The notes: generated from the letters alone by a model not told the origin. DNA of 64,000 bases from Lawsonibacter asaccharolyticus (GCA_003112755.1 BFBT01000001.1:744001-808000); one strand, 5' to 3'; positions 7,206 to 15,107 are shown, numbered from the stretch's first letter. A program made the numbers and translations.

Positions 7206-7409
7206 ATGTCTGACTTTAATACTTTCCCCAGTGCTCCTGTTGAGGCAATCGCATATCTTTATGTCCAAACACAAGATTTAACTGGGAAAACACCCGTTCA
7301 GATCTATGAAATGTATCTTGATGCCTATTATCAGATACTGAAAGACCGGAACCAAAAGAAGAACGAAGACTGGTTTAGCCAAAAGAGAGAAGAAGTGCTG
7401 AAAGACTGA
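7206..7409 (+). CDS. Small phage protein (67 aa)
   Basis: Begins MSDFNTFPSAPVEAIAYLYV and ends SQKREEVLKD. Resembles short prophage proteins of Firmicutes with a YLYVQTQDLTGKTPVQIYEM-type core, described only as hypothetical. GAGGGAGGTGAGAAA precedes the ATG. Monocistronic between two leftward genes; convergent with the 48-residue gene that overlaps its last 35 bases. Confidence 0.6.
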   Translation: MSDFNTFPSAPVEAIAYLYVQTQDLTGKTPVQIYEMYLDAYYQILKDRNQKKNEDWFSQKREEVLKD

Positions 7410-7521
7410 CCATCGCATTTGTCAATTGATAGAGGTCTCGATCCTCTGCTGATTTCTCTGAACGCTCGGAAAGTAGCTGCAACTGCTTTTCGAGCGTTTC
7501 TTTAATCTGCTGATTGTTCAT
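7375..7521 (-). CDS. 48-residue phage protein, convergent overlap
   Basis: Frame MNNQQIKETLEKQLQLLSER ending SALLLSFG. GGAGG sits eight bases before the ATG. It is amphipathic and helical. Its 3' end overlaps the 3' end of the rightward 67-residue gene by 35 bases, so the two transcripts are antisense at their tails. Located just downstream of the 79-residue HTH gene and probably co-transcribed with it. Confidence 0.5.
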   Translation of the reverse strand: MNNQQIKETLEKQLQLLSERSEKSAEDRDLYQLTNAMVSLSALLLSFG

Positions 7522-7592
7522 CCTTTTCACCTCCTTTATTCCCGCCCCGTCAGGGGGCGGATTATTTTTCCATTTTCATGGAATAGTCCGGT

Positions 7593-7832
7593 TTATTGTG
7601 CTTCTGAACTGGTATCCTGACTGCAATCCTGAATCTCCAAAATATCCCTGATGGCCTGGACAATCTTAGGGGCATTACGCTTTCCCTTTAAAATCTTATC
7701 CATGTACCCGCTGTCTGCAAAAAGCCCCGTCCGGTTTGTGATCTCCTCCTCGAGCCACTTCTGCGTCTTGCCACGCTTCAATAGCTCCGTCTTTACGCAC
7801 AAACCAAACGGCGTGAATTTGCATGAATCCAC
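7593..7832 (-). CDS. Cro-like phage HTH protein (79 aa)
   Basis: Contains KTELLKRGKTQKWLEEEITN and GYMDKILKGKRNAPKIVQAI, a Cro/C1-type helix-turn-helix without oligomerisation domain. Divergent from the XRE repressor gene, with the operator array between them, which is the position of cro in a lysis-lysogeny switch. Its start ATG is inferred from MDSCKFTPFGLCVKTELL; an in-frame alternative was not seen. The strong leftward promoter (fwd 7938-7966) reads into it. Confidence 0.65.
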   Translation of the reverse strand: MDSCKFTPFGLCVKTELLKRGKTQKWLEEEITNRTGLFADSGYMDKILKGKRNAPKIVQAIRDILEIQDCSQDTSSEAQ

Positions 7833-7860
7833 GAAAATACCTCCTTCCGTACATTTATGG

Positions 7861-8022
7861 TTGACAAGTACTTAATATTGTACTAATATGTAAGCACCAC
7901 CAAACATTGTACTTTATTTCGTGCTTGCCATGACTGTATTATAGTACTAGATTAAGTGCAAGTCAATAGTTTCGCACGAAATTAAGTGCTTTTGTGATCA
8001 TGCACAAAACGGAGTACTTAAT
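7861..8022. promoter_or_regulatory. Divergent immunity promoters with repeated AGTACTTAAT operators
   Basis: Rightward promoter TTGACA (7861-7866), 17 bases, TAATAT (7884-7889). Leftward promoter, read on the minus strand: TTGACT (fwd 7961-7966), 17 bases, TATAAT (fwd 7938-7943). Six related words overlie both: AAGTACTTAAT at 7866, TTGTACTAAT at 7879, TTGTACTTTA near 7909, AGTACTAGATTAAGTGC near 7943, ATTAAGTGCTT near 7981 and AGTACTTAATT near 8012. The shared core is GTACTTAAT or its near complement ATTAAGTGC. Such a cluster is expected for the repressor encoded at 8024. The last copy sits between the ribosome site and ATG of the repressor gene, which suggests autoregulation. Confidence 0.7.
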
Positions 8023-8023
8023 T

Positions 8024-8380
8024 ATGAACAACTTGTACGAAAGAATTTTTTCCTTATGCTCTGAGAACGGGATAAAACCTGGGAAAATGTGTACGGATTT
8101 AGGAATCAGCAGAGGGAATATTTCAGACCTTAAAATGGGAAGAATCGAAAGCCTATCAGCAGATAAACTGGCAAAAATCGCAACATATTTTAAAGTATCT
8201 GTTGATTATCTTTTAACTGGCGAAGAAACAAAAAAAGCACCCACCGATGGTGAGCGCATAGTCAGCGACGACGATATTATGTTTGCCCTGTGGGGCGACT
8301 CCGACGACGTGGACGAAGACGACCTGGACGACGTAAAGCGATACGCCGCCTTTGTCCGGGAAAGGAAGAAGAAAAAATGA
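8024..8380 (+). CDS. XRE-family phage repressor (ImmR-like)
   Basis: 118 residues. N-terminal helix-turn-helix MNNLYERIFSLCSENGIKPG / MCTDLGISRGNISDLKMGRI, then AKIATYFKVSVDYLLTGEE, the standard XRE tail. The C-terminus is very acidic (DDDIMFALWGDSDDVDEDDL). The ATG at 8024 has GGAG nine bases upstream; a longer frame to 7994 would begin inside the operator array. Its TGA overlaps the ATG of the metallopeptidase gene, pairing the two as in ICEBs1 immR-immA, where the peptidase cleaves the repressor on induction. Confidence 0.85.
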   Translation: MNNLYERIFSLCSENGIKPGKMCTDLGISRGNISDLKMGRIESLSADKLAKIATYFKVSVDYLLTGEETKKAPTDGERIVSDDDIMFALWGDSDDVDEDDLDDVKRYAAFVRERKKKK

Positions 8381-8808
8381 TGGACCTGATGGGCCTATAC
8401 CGTCTTGCGGAAGATAATGATATTGCGGTAGATTGCTTTGAACTGAAAAAGCGGGAGGCCCTTTCGGTCATGGATAGCGATGGGACTTGCTATATTGCAA
8501 TCGATCCATTTAAATTAGCTTCGGAGCTAGATGAAAAAATGAAGCTGGGGCACGAACTTGGGCATAGCGTGACAGGTAGTTTCTATAACGAGTATGCGAC
8601 TTGTGATGTAAGGCGGAAGCATGAAAATCGTGCAGACAAGTGGGCAATCAATGAATTTGTTTCGGAGCAAGAATTGGACGAAGCCATTGCTGACGGACAT
8701 ACAGAGATGTGGGACTTAGCGGACTACTTCCACGTCACTGAAGATTTTATGAAGAAAGCTGTCTGCTGGTACACACATGGGAATCTGGCGACAGAACTGT
8801 ATTTTTAG
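8377..8808 (+). CDS. ImmA/IrrE-family metallopeptidase (anti-repressor)
   Basis: 143 residues with the zinc-binding motif in LGHELGHSVTG (HExxH) and the downstream acidic helix ENRADKWAINEFVSEQELDE that supplies the third ligand in the family. Start ATG at 8377 overlaps the repressor stop (ATGA); the open frame extends further upstream but lacks homology there. By family analogy it cleaves the XRE repressor after DNA damage or quorum signals and so triggers prophage induction. Confidence 0.87.
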   Translation: MMDLMGLYRLAEDNDIAVDCFELKKREALSVMDSDGTCYIAIDPFKLASELDEKMKLGHELGHSVTGSFYNEYATCDVRRKHENRADKWAINEFVSEQELDEAIADGHTEMWDLADYFHVTEDFMKKAVCWYTHGNLATELYF

Positions 8809-8830
8809 TTAGAAATGGTGGTGCATTGGG

Positions 8831-9754
8831 GTGGAACCATTTAAGGTCCCATTTTTTAAGCGAAGCCGCGAAAAATTGGCGATGGATATTTTCCTCGATG
8901 CTGAACTATATGCAAATGCCGCGAATAAGGCAAGGAGTATATCTGCCTTTATAGAAAATTACGACCTCCTTTTAGATGCCTTTAAAAAGCTTTCTGCAAT
9001 GAATGGTAGAATATCTAACCTAAAAGGAAATTTGACTGCTGAGTATTGGAAATTTGAGAGCGAATTTCAAAAACATCTGCACGATGCCATAGCGCGAAGT
9101 GCAGACGAAATTGTTGATGAGCACAAAGGGGTGTACAAATACGATAATCCGCATGTCAAGTCAAGAATCATACAGTATAAAAAAGACGTGGTAGAATACG
9201 AACATCGATGTAGTGTCGAGAATAAAGAGTTTGCATGGGCCCAATTCCGTTTTTTGTGCCACGAGTGTAATACCTTGGAGTTATTGAGACAAGACCAGAT
9301 ACAATTAAATTCTGATGTTCCTAATGGGTACGGGCTAGGCGAAGATCAAATTCAGAGCATTATTGATGCAGAAAAGAAATGGCAGATGGACCAGCAAGGT
9401 ATTGGCATAGTAGATAGTATGGAAGGCCATGACTTCGAGTATTGGTGTGCCGATCTTCTGCGGAAAAACGGCTATGAGAATGTAGAAGTAACCCCAGGCA
9501 GTGGAGACCAGGGAATCGATGTGCTTGCAGAGAAAGACGGCATTAAATACGCCATCCAGTGTAAGTGCTACTCTAAAGACCTTGGAAATACGCCCGTTCA
9601 GGAGGCGGAGGCTGGACGTGTGTTCTACGGTTGCCATGTTGGTGTAGTTATGACCAACAGATATTTCACAAAGGGGGCAAAGGAACTTGCGGAGAAAACA
9701 AGGACCATTCTTTGGGATCGAGACAGGCTGGAAGAAATGCTGGAAAAGCAATAA
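8831..9754 (+). CDS. Mrr-like restriction endonuclease-fold protein (prophage cargo)
   Basis: 307 residues. The C-terminal ~110 residues are a PD-(D/E)xK nuclease of the Mrr_cat type: MEGHDFEYWCADLLRKNGYE, then GSGDQGIDVLAEKDG with the catalytic Asp, and YAIQCKCYSK with the Q-x-K pair, followed by NTPVQEAEAGRVFYGCHVGV and TNRYFTKGAKELAE. The N-terminal 190 residues are helical with no known domain, probably target recognition or oligomerisation. GTG start at 8831 with a poor ribosome site. It lies just after the repressor pair, a classic moron position; cleavage of modified or foreign DNA is inferred from the family. Confidence 0.8.
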   Translation: MEPFKVPFFKRSREKLAMDIFLDAELYANAANKARSISAFIENYDLLLDAFKKLSAMNGRISNLKGNLTAEYWKFESEFQKHLHDAIARSADEIVDEHKGVYKYDNPHVKSRIIQYKKDVVEYEHRCSVENKEFAWAQFRFLCHECNTLELLRQDQIQLNSDVPNGYGLGEDQIQSIIDAEKKWQMDQQGIGIVDSMEGHDFEYWCADLLRKNGYENVEVTPGSGDQGIDVLAEKDGIKYAIQCKCYSKDLGNTPVQEAEAGRVFYGCHVGVVMTNRYFTKGAKELAEKTRTILWDRDRLEEMLEKQ

Positions 9755-9830
9755 AAATCCCCCGCCCCAATATTGACCATTTGAAAACGCACCTACACAC
9801 TACTTCACAAAATTCCGAGGTCTTATCAAT

Positions 9831-10067
9831 ATGAACCATCTCAAACACGAAGACATCACCTCATGGACGGTAGAGCGCATCAAGTCCCTTGACGATGACT
9901 CGTTCTGCGCTGAAGCTCGTGCGTTCCTTACCTACGCCCGATCCCACAAGGGGGAACTGTCAGAGGAGGAGCTGCGGCATATCATCCAGCAGACTGAGCA
10001 GATCAACGCCGAGCTGGGCCGGAGAGAGAAGAGGAAGAAGGGGTTCTTTAGGCTTTGGGGGAAATAA
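9831..10067 (+). CDS. Small charged phage protein (78 aa)
   Basis: Begins MNHLKHEDITSWTVERIKSL and ends KRKKGFFRLWGK, strongly basic at the C-terminus, helical throughout. No known domain. A short GC hairpin (CCCGCCC...GGGCG) follows its stop. Between the Mrr-like gene and the BRO gene; probably another lysogeny-module gene. Confidence 0.5.
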   Translation: MNHLKHEDITSWTVERIKSLDDDSFCAEARAFLTYARSHKGELSEEELRHIIQQTEQINAELGRREKRKKGFFRLWGK

Positions 10068-10115
10068 AAGCCCCGCCCGAGTGGGCGAGGATGAGAAACT
10101 AGAAAGGATAATTGT

Positions 10116-10940
10116 ATGGGAGATAAAAAGACAGCAATCAAGTTGTTTGAAAGTAAGGAAATCAGAACAGCTTGGGATTCTGAAAAAGAGGAATGGTATT
10201 TTTCAATCCAAGATGTTGTAGAGGCGTTAACCGATAGTGCAGATGTAAAACAGTATATTAAAAAGATGAAATCCAGAGACCCAGAATTAAATTTGAACTG
10301 GGGTACAATTTGTACCCTGGTTACAATGACGGCTGCTGATGGAAAATCTAGACGTGTACAAGCAACCGACACAAAAGGAATGTTGAGAATTATCCAGTCT
10401 ATATCATCTCCTAAAGCAGAGCCTTTCAAACAATGGCTTGCCATGGTAGGTAGCCAGCGTTTAGACGAAACAGCTGATCCTGAATTGGCAATTCAAAGGG
10501 CCCTTTATAATTACAAGAAAAAAGGGTATTCCGACAAATGGATCACACAACGGCTTAAATCTATTGAATTTCGCAAAGAGCTTACCGATGAGTGGGACCG
10601 GGCCGGGATTAAAGACTTAGAGTATGCAATTCTCACCAACGAATTAACAAAAGCATGGGCTGGAATGACTACAGGGGAATATAAAGCATACAAGGGACTG
10701 AAAAAGGAAAGCCTCCGGGACAATATGACAAATACTGAATTAGTCCTTAATATGCTTGCGGAAGTATCCACAACCGAAATTTCAAGAGCTACCAACCCAC
10801 AAGGACTCGAGCCAAGCAAAAAGGTTGCACAACAAGGTGGTGCCATCGCCAAAAACGCCCGGCAAGAACTAGAGGAGAAAACAGGGAAATCTGCAATTTC
10901 CAAGCATACAGCAAAAGACATAAAGGAACTTGATAAATAA
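10116..10940 (+). CDS. BRO-N domain phage protein / antirepressor
   Basis: 274 residues. The first ~110 residues are a Bro-N DNA-binding domain (IRTAWDSEKEEWYFSIQDVV, EALTDSADVKQYIKKMKSRD, VQATDTKGMLRIIQSISSPK, AEPFKQWLAMVGSQRLDE). The C-terminal half (WITQRLKSIEFRKELTDEWD, AILTNELTKAWAGMTTGEYK, KESLRDNMTNTELVLNMLAE, ISRATNPQGL) matches a module frequently fused to Bro-N in bacterial mobile elements, also found alone in chromosomes as a putative antirepressor or DNA-damage response protein. AAAGGATAATTGT precedes the ATG. Exact partner unknown. Confidence 0.78.
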   Translation: MGDKKTAIKLFESKEIRTAWDSEKEEWYFSIQDVVEALTDSADVKQYIKKMKSRDPELNLNWGTICTLVTMTAADGKSRRVQATDTKGMLRIIQSISSPKAEPFKQWLAMVGSQRLDETADPELAIQRALYNYKKKGYSDKWITQRLKSIEFRKELTDEWDRAGIKDLEYAILTNELTKAWAGMTTGEYKAYKGLKKESLRDNMTNTELVLNMLAEVSTTEISRATNPQGLEPSKKVAQQGGAIAKNARQELEEKTGKSAISKHTAKDIKELDK

Positions 10941-11040
10941 AAATCCCCACCCGGCGCTACCAACACCGGGCAGGGAAGGGGGGCAGAAGCTATGGTCGGC
11001 AATCTGCCCTTCTATTTTATCAGAATAGGAGGCGTTGTCA

Positions 11041-12153
11041 ATGGGCGAATATATCAGAAAGACCGCCCGGTACAATGGAAAGAAGTACGAGGCAACAGGG
11101 AAAACAGAGCTTGAAGCCATGACTAAGCTGGCGGAAAAGCTGGCAGCAGCCAAACGTGGGGAGGAAGCCATTGGCGGTTCGATGACTGTGACTGCATGGT
11201 ATAAGCAGTGGAAAGCGACCTATAAGGACCCGAAGGGGCTGACCAAGAAATCCCTTGGTATGTACGATGAAAAGTTCAACGGATATATCAAGCCTGCCAT
11301 CGGCTCCATGAAGCTCAAGGATGTGAAGGACGTACACCTCCAGCGTATTTTAAATGGGCAAGCGGGGAGATCCGCATCCCATGTAAAGAAGCTGCGAATG
11401 GTCATGCAGGAAATGTTTAAGAGGGCCAGACAGTCACGCCTTATTCCATACGATCCAGCTGAGCTCCTAGAGCTGCCCCATGTTCAGACGCACCAGCGGC
11501 GCTCTATAACGGACGAAGAGCGAGCAGCTATTCTTGCTGTAGCTGAGCATCACCGAGCTGGACTGTGGGTTCTTACCCTACTCTATACCGGAATGCGTCC
11601 TGGGGAGACGGCAGCCCTTACTTGGGCTGATGTGGATTTTGCAAATAATGAGATCCATGTCCACGCGGCAAAAGAAAGCGGCTCTCAGGCTATCAAAGGT
11701 CCAAAGACGGATTCCGGCGTCCGGGACATACCGATCCATTCAGACCTTCTTTGGAGGCTTCAGAACGCCAAGAAAAATTCCTTCGCTCCTGTATTCCCAA
11801 CCGGGGCTGGGAACTTTCAGAATGAGAACAGCCTGCGCCGCCTTTGGACTGGCTTCAAAAGAGAATTAGACTTATACTTAGGCGCAAAGACCGAGCGGAA
11901 TCGAATCGTAGAATCTGTGGTAGCTCCAGATCTCACCCCATATTGTCTGCGTCACACTTTTTGCACCGATTTGCAAAAAGCTGGTGTCCCTCTCAATGTG
12001 GCAAAAGAGCTCATGGGACACTCTGACATTCAGATGACCGCCAATATTTACACCCACAGAGACAGCTCAACACTCCATAATGGTATCGCCTTATTGGATG
12101 GGACTAGATCAATAGGCGGTGGAAATGGTGGTGGAAATAGAGAAATGTCATAA
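11041..12153 (+). CDS. int: Tyrosine recombinase / phage integrase
   Basis: Catalyses integration and excision at the tRNA site just downstream. 370 residues: N-terminal AP2-like arm-binding domain (RKTARYNGKKYEATGKTELE), SAM-like core-binding domain (TVTAWYKQWKATYKDPKGLT), and catalytic domain with Arg in YTGMRPGETAAL, H-x-x-R in YCLRHTFCTDL, His in ELMGHSDIQMT and the nucleophile Tyr in NIYTHRD. ATG at 11041 has AGGAGG eight bases before it; TTG at 11035 is an unlikely alternative. It is the last phage gene, 48 bases from the tRNA fragment. Confidence 0.95.
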   Translation: MGEYIRKTARYNGKKYEATGKTELEAMTKLAEKLAAAKRGEEAIGGSMTVTAWYKQWKATYKDPKGLTKKSLGMYDEKFNGYIKPAIGSMKLKDVKDVHLQRILNGQAGRSASHVKKLRMVMQEMFKRARQSRLIPYDPAELLELPHVQTHQRRSITDEERAAILAVAEHHRAGLWVLTLLYTGMRPGETAALTWADVDFANNEIHVHAAKESGSQAIKGPKTDSGVRDIPIHSDLLWRLQNAKKNSFAPVFPTGAGNFQNENSLRRLWTGFKRELDLYLGAKTERNRIVESVVAPDLTPYCLRHTFCTDLQKAGVPLNVAKELMGHSDIQMTANIYTHRDSSTLHNGIALLDGTRSIGGGNGGGNREMS

Positions 12154-12201
12154 AGAAATCTCTTAGAGCCACAAGGGTTATATGGTTTTATGATATACTG
12201 C

Positions 12202-12246
12202 TTCCGGTTCTGAATGTTGGGGGTTCGAGTCCCTTCGGCCGTACCA
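12202..12246 (+). other. attR: 3' fragment of tRNA-Arg(CCG)
   Basis: The 45 bases run from an anticodon loop (TTCCGGT, anticodon CCG) through 3' stem TCTGA, variable loop, T arm (GGGGG-TTCGAGT-CCCTT) and acceptor strand CGGCCGT-A-CCA. The expected 5' anticodon stem TCAGA and everything upstream are absent, so this is not a working tRNA. It is the att core left by integration; the intact tRNA should be at attL outside the window. The isotype is inferred from the loop only. Confidence 0.8.
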
Positions 12247-12247
12247 A

Positions 12248-12279
12248 CGGTGAGTCCTTTCAAGGACTCACCGTTTTTG
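12248..12279 (+). terminator. Terminator of the original tRNA gene
   Basis: CGGTGAGTCC (12248-12257) pairs with GGACTCACCG (12264-12273) followed by TTTTTG. It begins one base after CCA, so it is the native tRNA terminator, now separated from the tRNA promoter. Confidence 0.8.
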
Positions 12280-12335
12280 TTTAACACAAAAACTTTTAAT
12301 GGAATAATAAGAACATTTGGTTGGGGTGTCATACG

Positions 12336-12812
12336 ATGGAAACAAAAGATTGGATTTTAATGGTCGTCCCTATTATATCAAATGGTATTCTAGTATTTAT
12401 TATCCAATCTATTTTTCAGTCTAGATTAAAACATAACGAACACAAGGACGAAGTAAAACGAAAGATTAATTCTGAGTTGTTCTCTTTGCTGCTGGAATCG
12501 AAAAACAATTTTAGGGCTTTATGACATTGTTTGACAGATCATCCAGAAAGCACTGAATTATTTAATCAAAATCTTGGAAAGTTTAATTTTGGTATAAGAA
12601 AATTATTGGATTACTATAATGACTATAGTTTCTATCTGAGTAACTATTCTTCTATTATACAGCGATTAGAGTCCACTTACAATGAATATATAGCATTTGG
12701 CCGCAGTCATCTTACACTCAACAACGAAAGCAGGCAACAGCTCCAAGATTACATTAATACACTTTTTAAACTGATTTGTAACGCTTCAGAACGTTATATC
12801 AAAGAAATCTAA
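12336..12812 (+). pseudogene. Membrane-anchored protein gene interrupted by in-frame TGA
   Basis: One reading frame of 158 codons with a single in-frame TGA at 12522-12524. The upstream part starts METKDWILMVVPIISNGILV, a membrane anchor, then SRLKHNEHKDEVKRKINSEL. The downstream part continues without loss of character (HCLTDHPESTELFNQNLGKF ... YIKEI), helical and coiled. AT-rich codon use unlike the host genes around it points to transfer. Sequencing error, pseudogenisation or readthrough are all possible; the product is not recognised. Confidence 0.55.
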
Positions 12813-12910
12813 CTGGTATCTACCTTTTAAGAGACATAGTCGTTCCTGTTGCTTGAAAACCATTGATATTACTAGGTTTTTCAAGAAATTCTGTATTGCC
12901 ACTCCGACCA

Positions 12911-12947
12911 CGCCGGAGCAAAGTCCGCTTTGCTCCGGCGTCTTTTT
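12911..12947 (+). terminator. Rho-independent terminator after interrupted gene
   Basis: CGCCGGAGCAAAG (12911-12923) pairs with CTTTGCTCCGGCG (12928-12940) around TCCG, followed by TCTTTTTA. Confidence 0.8.
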
Positions 12948-13208
12948 ATGCCTGAGGCAAAAAAGACACCATTCATCCGCGCTCTTTCTCCTCTGTTCTA
13001 AACCAGACTCACTCCGCTGGGCTCCGGTTCGGGGCCGCCGCTTCGTAGCGGTATTGCTTACGACGAGCTTTTTCATTTCATTGTAAAGCTCCTCGTGCGC
13101 TCATTCTGTTTTCGGAATCACGACCACCACGCTGGTCCATGATTCAGAACCATCCCGGACGGCTTTTGTCCCAAGTTTGGCTCACTTTGGTCCCGCTATT
13201 TTTCCAGA

Positions 13209-13250
13209 GCCCGCCGCAGGCGATCCATGCCTGCGGCGGGCTTTTTATTT
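13209..13250 (+). terminator. Strong terminator
   Basis: GCCCGCCGCAGGC (13209-13221) pairs perfectly with GCCTGCGGCGGGC (13229-13241), loop GATCCAT, then TTTTTATTTTTT. No intact gene precedes it directly, so it may end a lost or undetected transcript. Confidence 0.8.
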
Positions 13251-13560
13251 TTTCGGTGCCTGCCTCCTTTTCCCACTCCCTCCCGCAGAAGCGTGAAATC
13301 TTGACTGCACAGCTTTGATCCGTTCTCTTCTGGTTTTTTTGAAATTATTATGACATTTTCAACTCAAGATTACCCTTTTGATTATCAAGGGGTCTCAGAA
13401 CGGGGCCGTTAAAAAGCATTCTGTGATTTTCTATTATAAACTTCAAAATATTACTTTGATTTTTTAAAAATCGTCATTACTTGGCCAATATTGCATCAAA
13501 ATATCAAACAATTGTCATTCATTTTTAGTCGTCAAAATGTAAAATTGCACAAACTTTAGA

Positions 13561-13637
13561 TGAAATATTTGTTTCAAAATTGAATTGACTATTTCTTATT
13601 TTTAAATTAAACTGTTCTCAATGAAATAATTATTTCA
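13561..13637 (+). promoter_or_regulatory. Promoter flanked by two TGAAA-N6-TTTCA palindromes
   Basis: Promoter TTGACT (13585-13590), 17 bases, TAAACT (13608-13613). Upstream is TGAAATATTTGTTTCA (13561-13576) and downstream TGAAATAATTATTTCA (13622-13637), the latter a perfect 16-bp palindrome. Centres are 61 bases apart, close to six helical turns, which would allow looping across the promoter. The RpiR-family regulator encoded in the same unit is the natural candidate binder. A weaker relative, TGAAATTATTATGACA, lies at 13340-13355. Confidence 0.65.
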
Positions 13638-13763
13638 ATTCGACCGATCTCAGGAGAAAGGAGAATACCCCTCCCATACAGGAGGGATCGGTGAACGGAT
13701 CTCTTTGCCGGACAGAAGTTTCCGCCTCACCAAAGCAGCCAGAAACAGAAAGGAAGAACTGAC

Positions 13764-15107
13764 ATGACATTAACAGACGTATTGGTTGACTTCGCACAAC
13801 TCAGCGTACTCATGATCGTTGCTGCCTGGTTGAGAAGAAAAATTTATGCTCTGCAACGCTTTTATATTCCCGCCGCCCTGCTGGCGGGCATCCTTGCGAT
13901 CCTGTGCGGCCCCCAAGTCCTTGGCCAGGTCTCTCCCATCCACATGGAATTTACCACGCTGGGGCAGTGGTCGGGCGTCCTGTCCGCCATCGTGTTCAGC
14001 TGTTCTTTCCTCGGCCTGAAGCTGAACAAAGTGGGGGCCGGCGCCATGCAGACCTATTTTCTGGGCGGCACCATCCATCAACTCCAGATTGTTGTGGGCC
14101 TGACACTGACCTTCCTGCTGGGCTTGTTCATCCAGGACCTGCCTTTGGGCTTTGGTCTGTTACCTGTCATGGGCTATTATGGTGGCCACAGCATGGCCAT
14201 CGCCGTTGGCACCACCTTCGTGGAAAATGGCTATATGGAAAGCGGCATTGAGCTGGGCACCACTTTCGCTACCGTCGGCCTGTTGTGCGGCGTGATCTGG
14301 GGTATGATCATCATCAACCGCGCGGCAAAAAACGGCAAGACCAGCATCAAGATGAAGATTGAGGACCTGCCCAAGGATATGCTCACTGGCTACTATGAGC
14401 CCGGACACCGCCCCTCTCTGGGCAACAGCGTCACCTCCTCCGCCACTTTAGACCCTCTGGGTGCCCAGTTAATGATGGTCGGCCTGATCATCATGGGGGG
14501 CTATCTGCTGCGCACCGGCCTGATGGCCATCAACCCCTTCTTCTCCAATCTGCCCCTGTTTGCCTGCTGTCTGATCTTCAGCGCTGTCTTCTGCATCTGT
14601 ACGCAGAAGAGCGCCAAGATCAACGACATGATCGACCGCCCCACCGTAGTACGCATTTCCGGGACTGCGCTGGAGTACCTGATCGTCTCCGCTCTGGCTA
14701 CCACAAACCTGGGCGTATTTGTCACCTACGCCGTCCCCCTGATCGTGGTCTGCATAGGAGTCTCCATCGTCACCTACTGGGCCTGCTTTATCCTGGGCAA
14801 GCGGGTCTTGCCCAAGAACGGCCAGTTTGAGACCGGCATCGGCCTGTTCGGCCAGTGCTGCGGCGTTCTGGCCACTGGCCTGCTGCTCCTGAAGATCGTG
14901 GACCCCGACTACAAAACCAACGCAGCCACCAACATCACCTCTTCCTCCACTCTGGGCTACACCTATCAGCTTCAGTACACCCTGATCTTTGCCACCCTCA
15001 TCATGACCAGCCCGCTGTTTACTTACATCTGGAGCTGGCTGCTGCTGGCTGTGCTGCTGGGCTGCGGGCTCTTCTTCGGACGCCGCATCCACGCTAGAGG
15101 GGAATGA
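13764..15107 (+). CDS. GltS-family sodium/glutamate-type symporter
   Basis: 447-residue polytopic carrier. The signatures are FAQLSVLMIVAAWLRRKIYA, YIPAALLAGILAILCGPQ, GYYGGHSMAIAVGTTFVENG (the Gly-rich half-helix motif) and TFATVGLLCGVIWGMIIINR, repeated as an inverted half with ETGIGLFGQCCGVLATGLLL. The family imports glutamate with sodium. The loop KIEDLPKDMLTGYYEPGHRP and distance from housekeeping genes, together with linked hydrolases, suggest a different carboxylate or amide substrate here. First gene of the five-gene unit, under the promoter at 13585. Confidence 0.82.
   Translation: MTLTDVLVDFAQLSVLMIVAAWLRRKIYALQRFYIPAALLAGILAILCGPQVLGQVSPIHMEFTTLGQWSGVLSAIVFSCSFLGLKLNKVGAGAMQTYFLGGTIHQLQIVVGLTLTFLLGLFIQDLPLGFGLLPVMGYYGGHSMAIAVGTTFVENGYMESGIELGTTFATVGLLCGVIWGMIIINRAAKNGKTSIKMKIEDLPKDMLTGYYEPGHRPSLGNSVTSSATLDPLGAQLMMVGLIIMGGYLLRTGLMAINPFFSNLPLFACCLIFSAVFCICTQKSAKINDMIDRPTVVRISGTALEYLIVSALATTNLGVFVTYAVPLIVVCIGVSIVTYWACFILGKRVLPKNGQFETGIGLFGQCCGVLATGLLLLKIVDPDYKTNAATNITSSSTLGYTYQLQYTLIFATLIMTSPLFTYIWSWLLLAVLLGCGLFFGRRIHARGE

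Larger units (their letters stand above)
12948..13763. other. Long intergenic region and leader of the symporter unit
   Basis: No convincing gene. It holds a host-like GC-rich stretch to 13208 with no recognised structure, a perfect 13-bp terminator stem at 13209-13241, then a very AT-rich stretch (about 13320-13640) that carries the promoter and two palindromes, and a ~100-base leader before the symporter ATG at 13764 (ribosome site AAAGGAAG at 13750-13757). Confidence 0.6.

Noticed and set aside
10941..10985. Hairpin after the BRO gene
   Set aside because: CCCaCCCGG...CCGGGcaGGG forms a stem, but the T-run is only on the minus strand where no gene ends, so it was not called a terminator.
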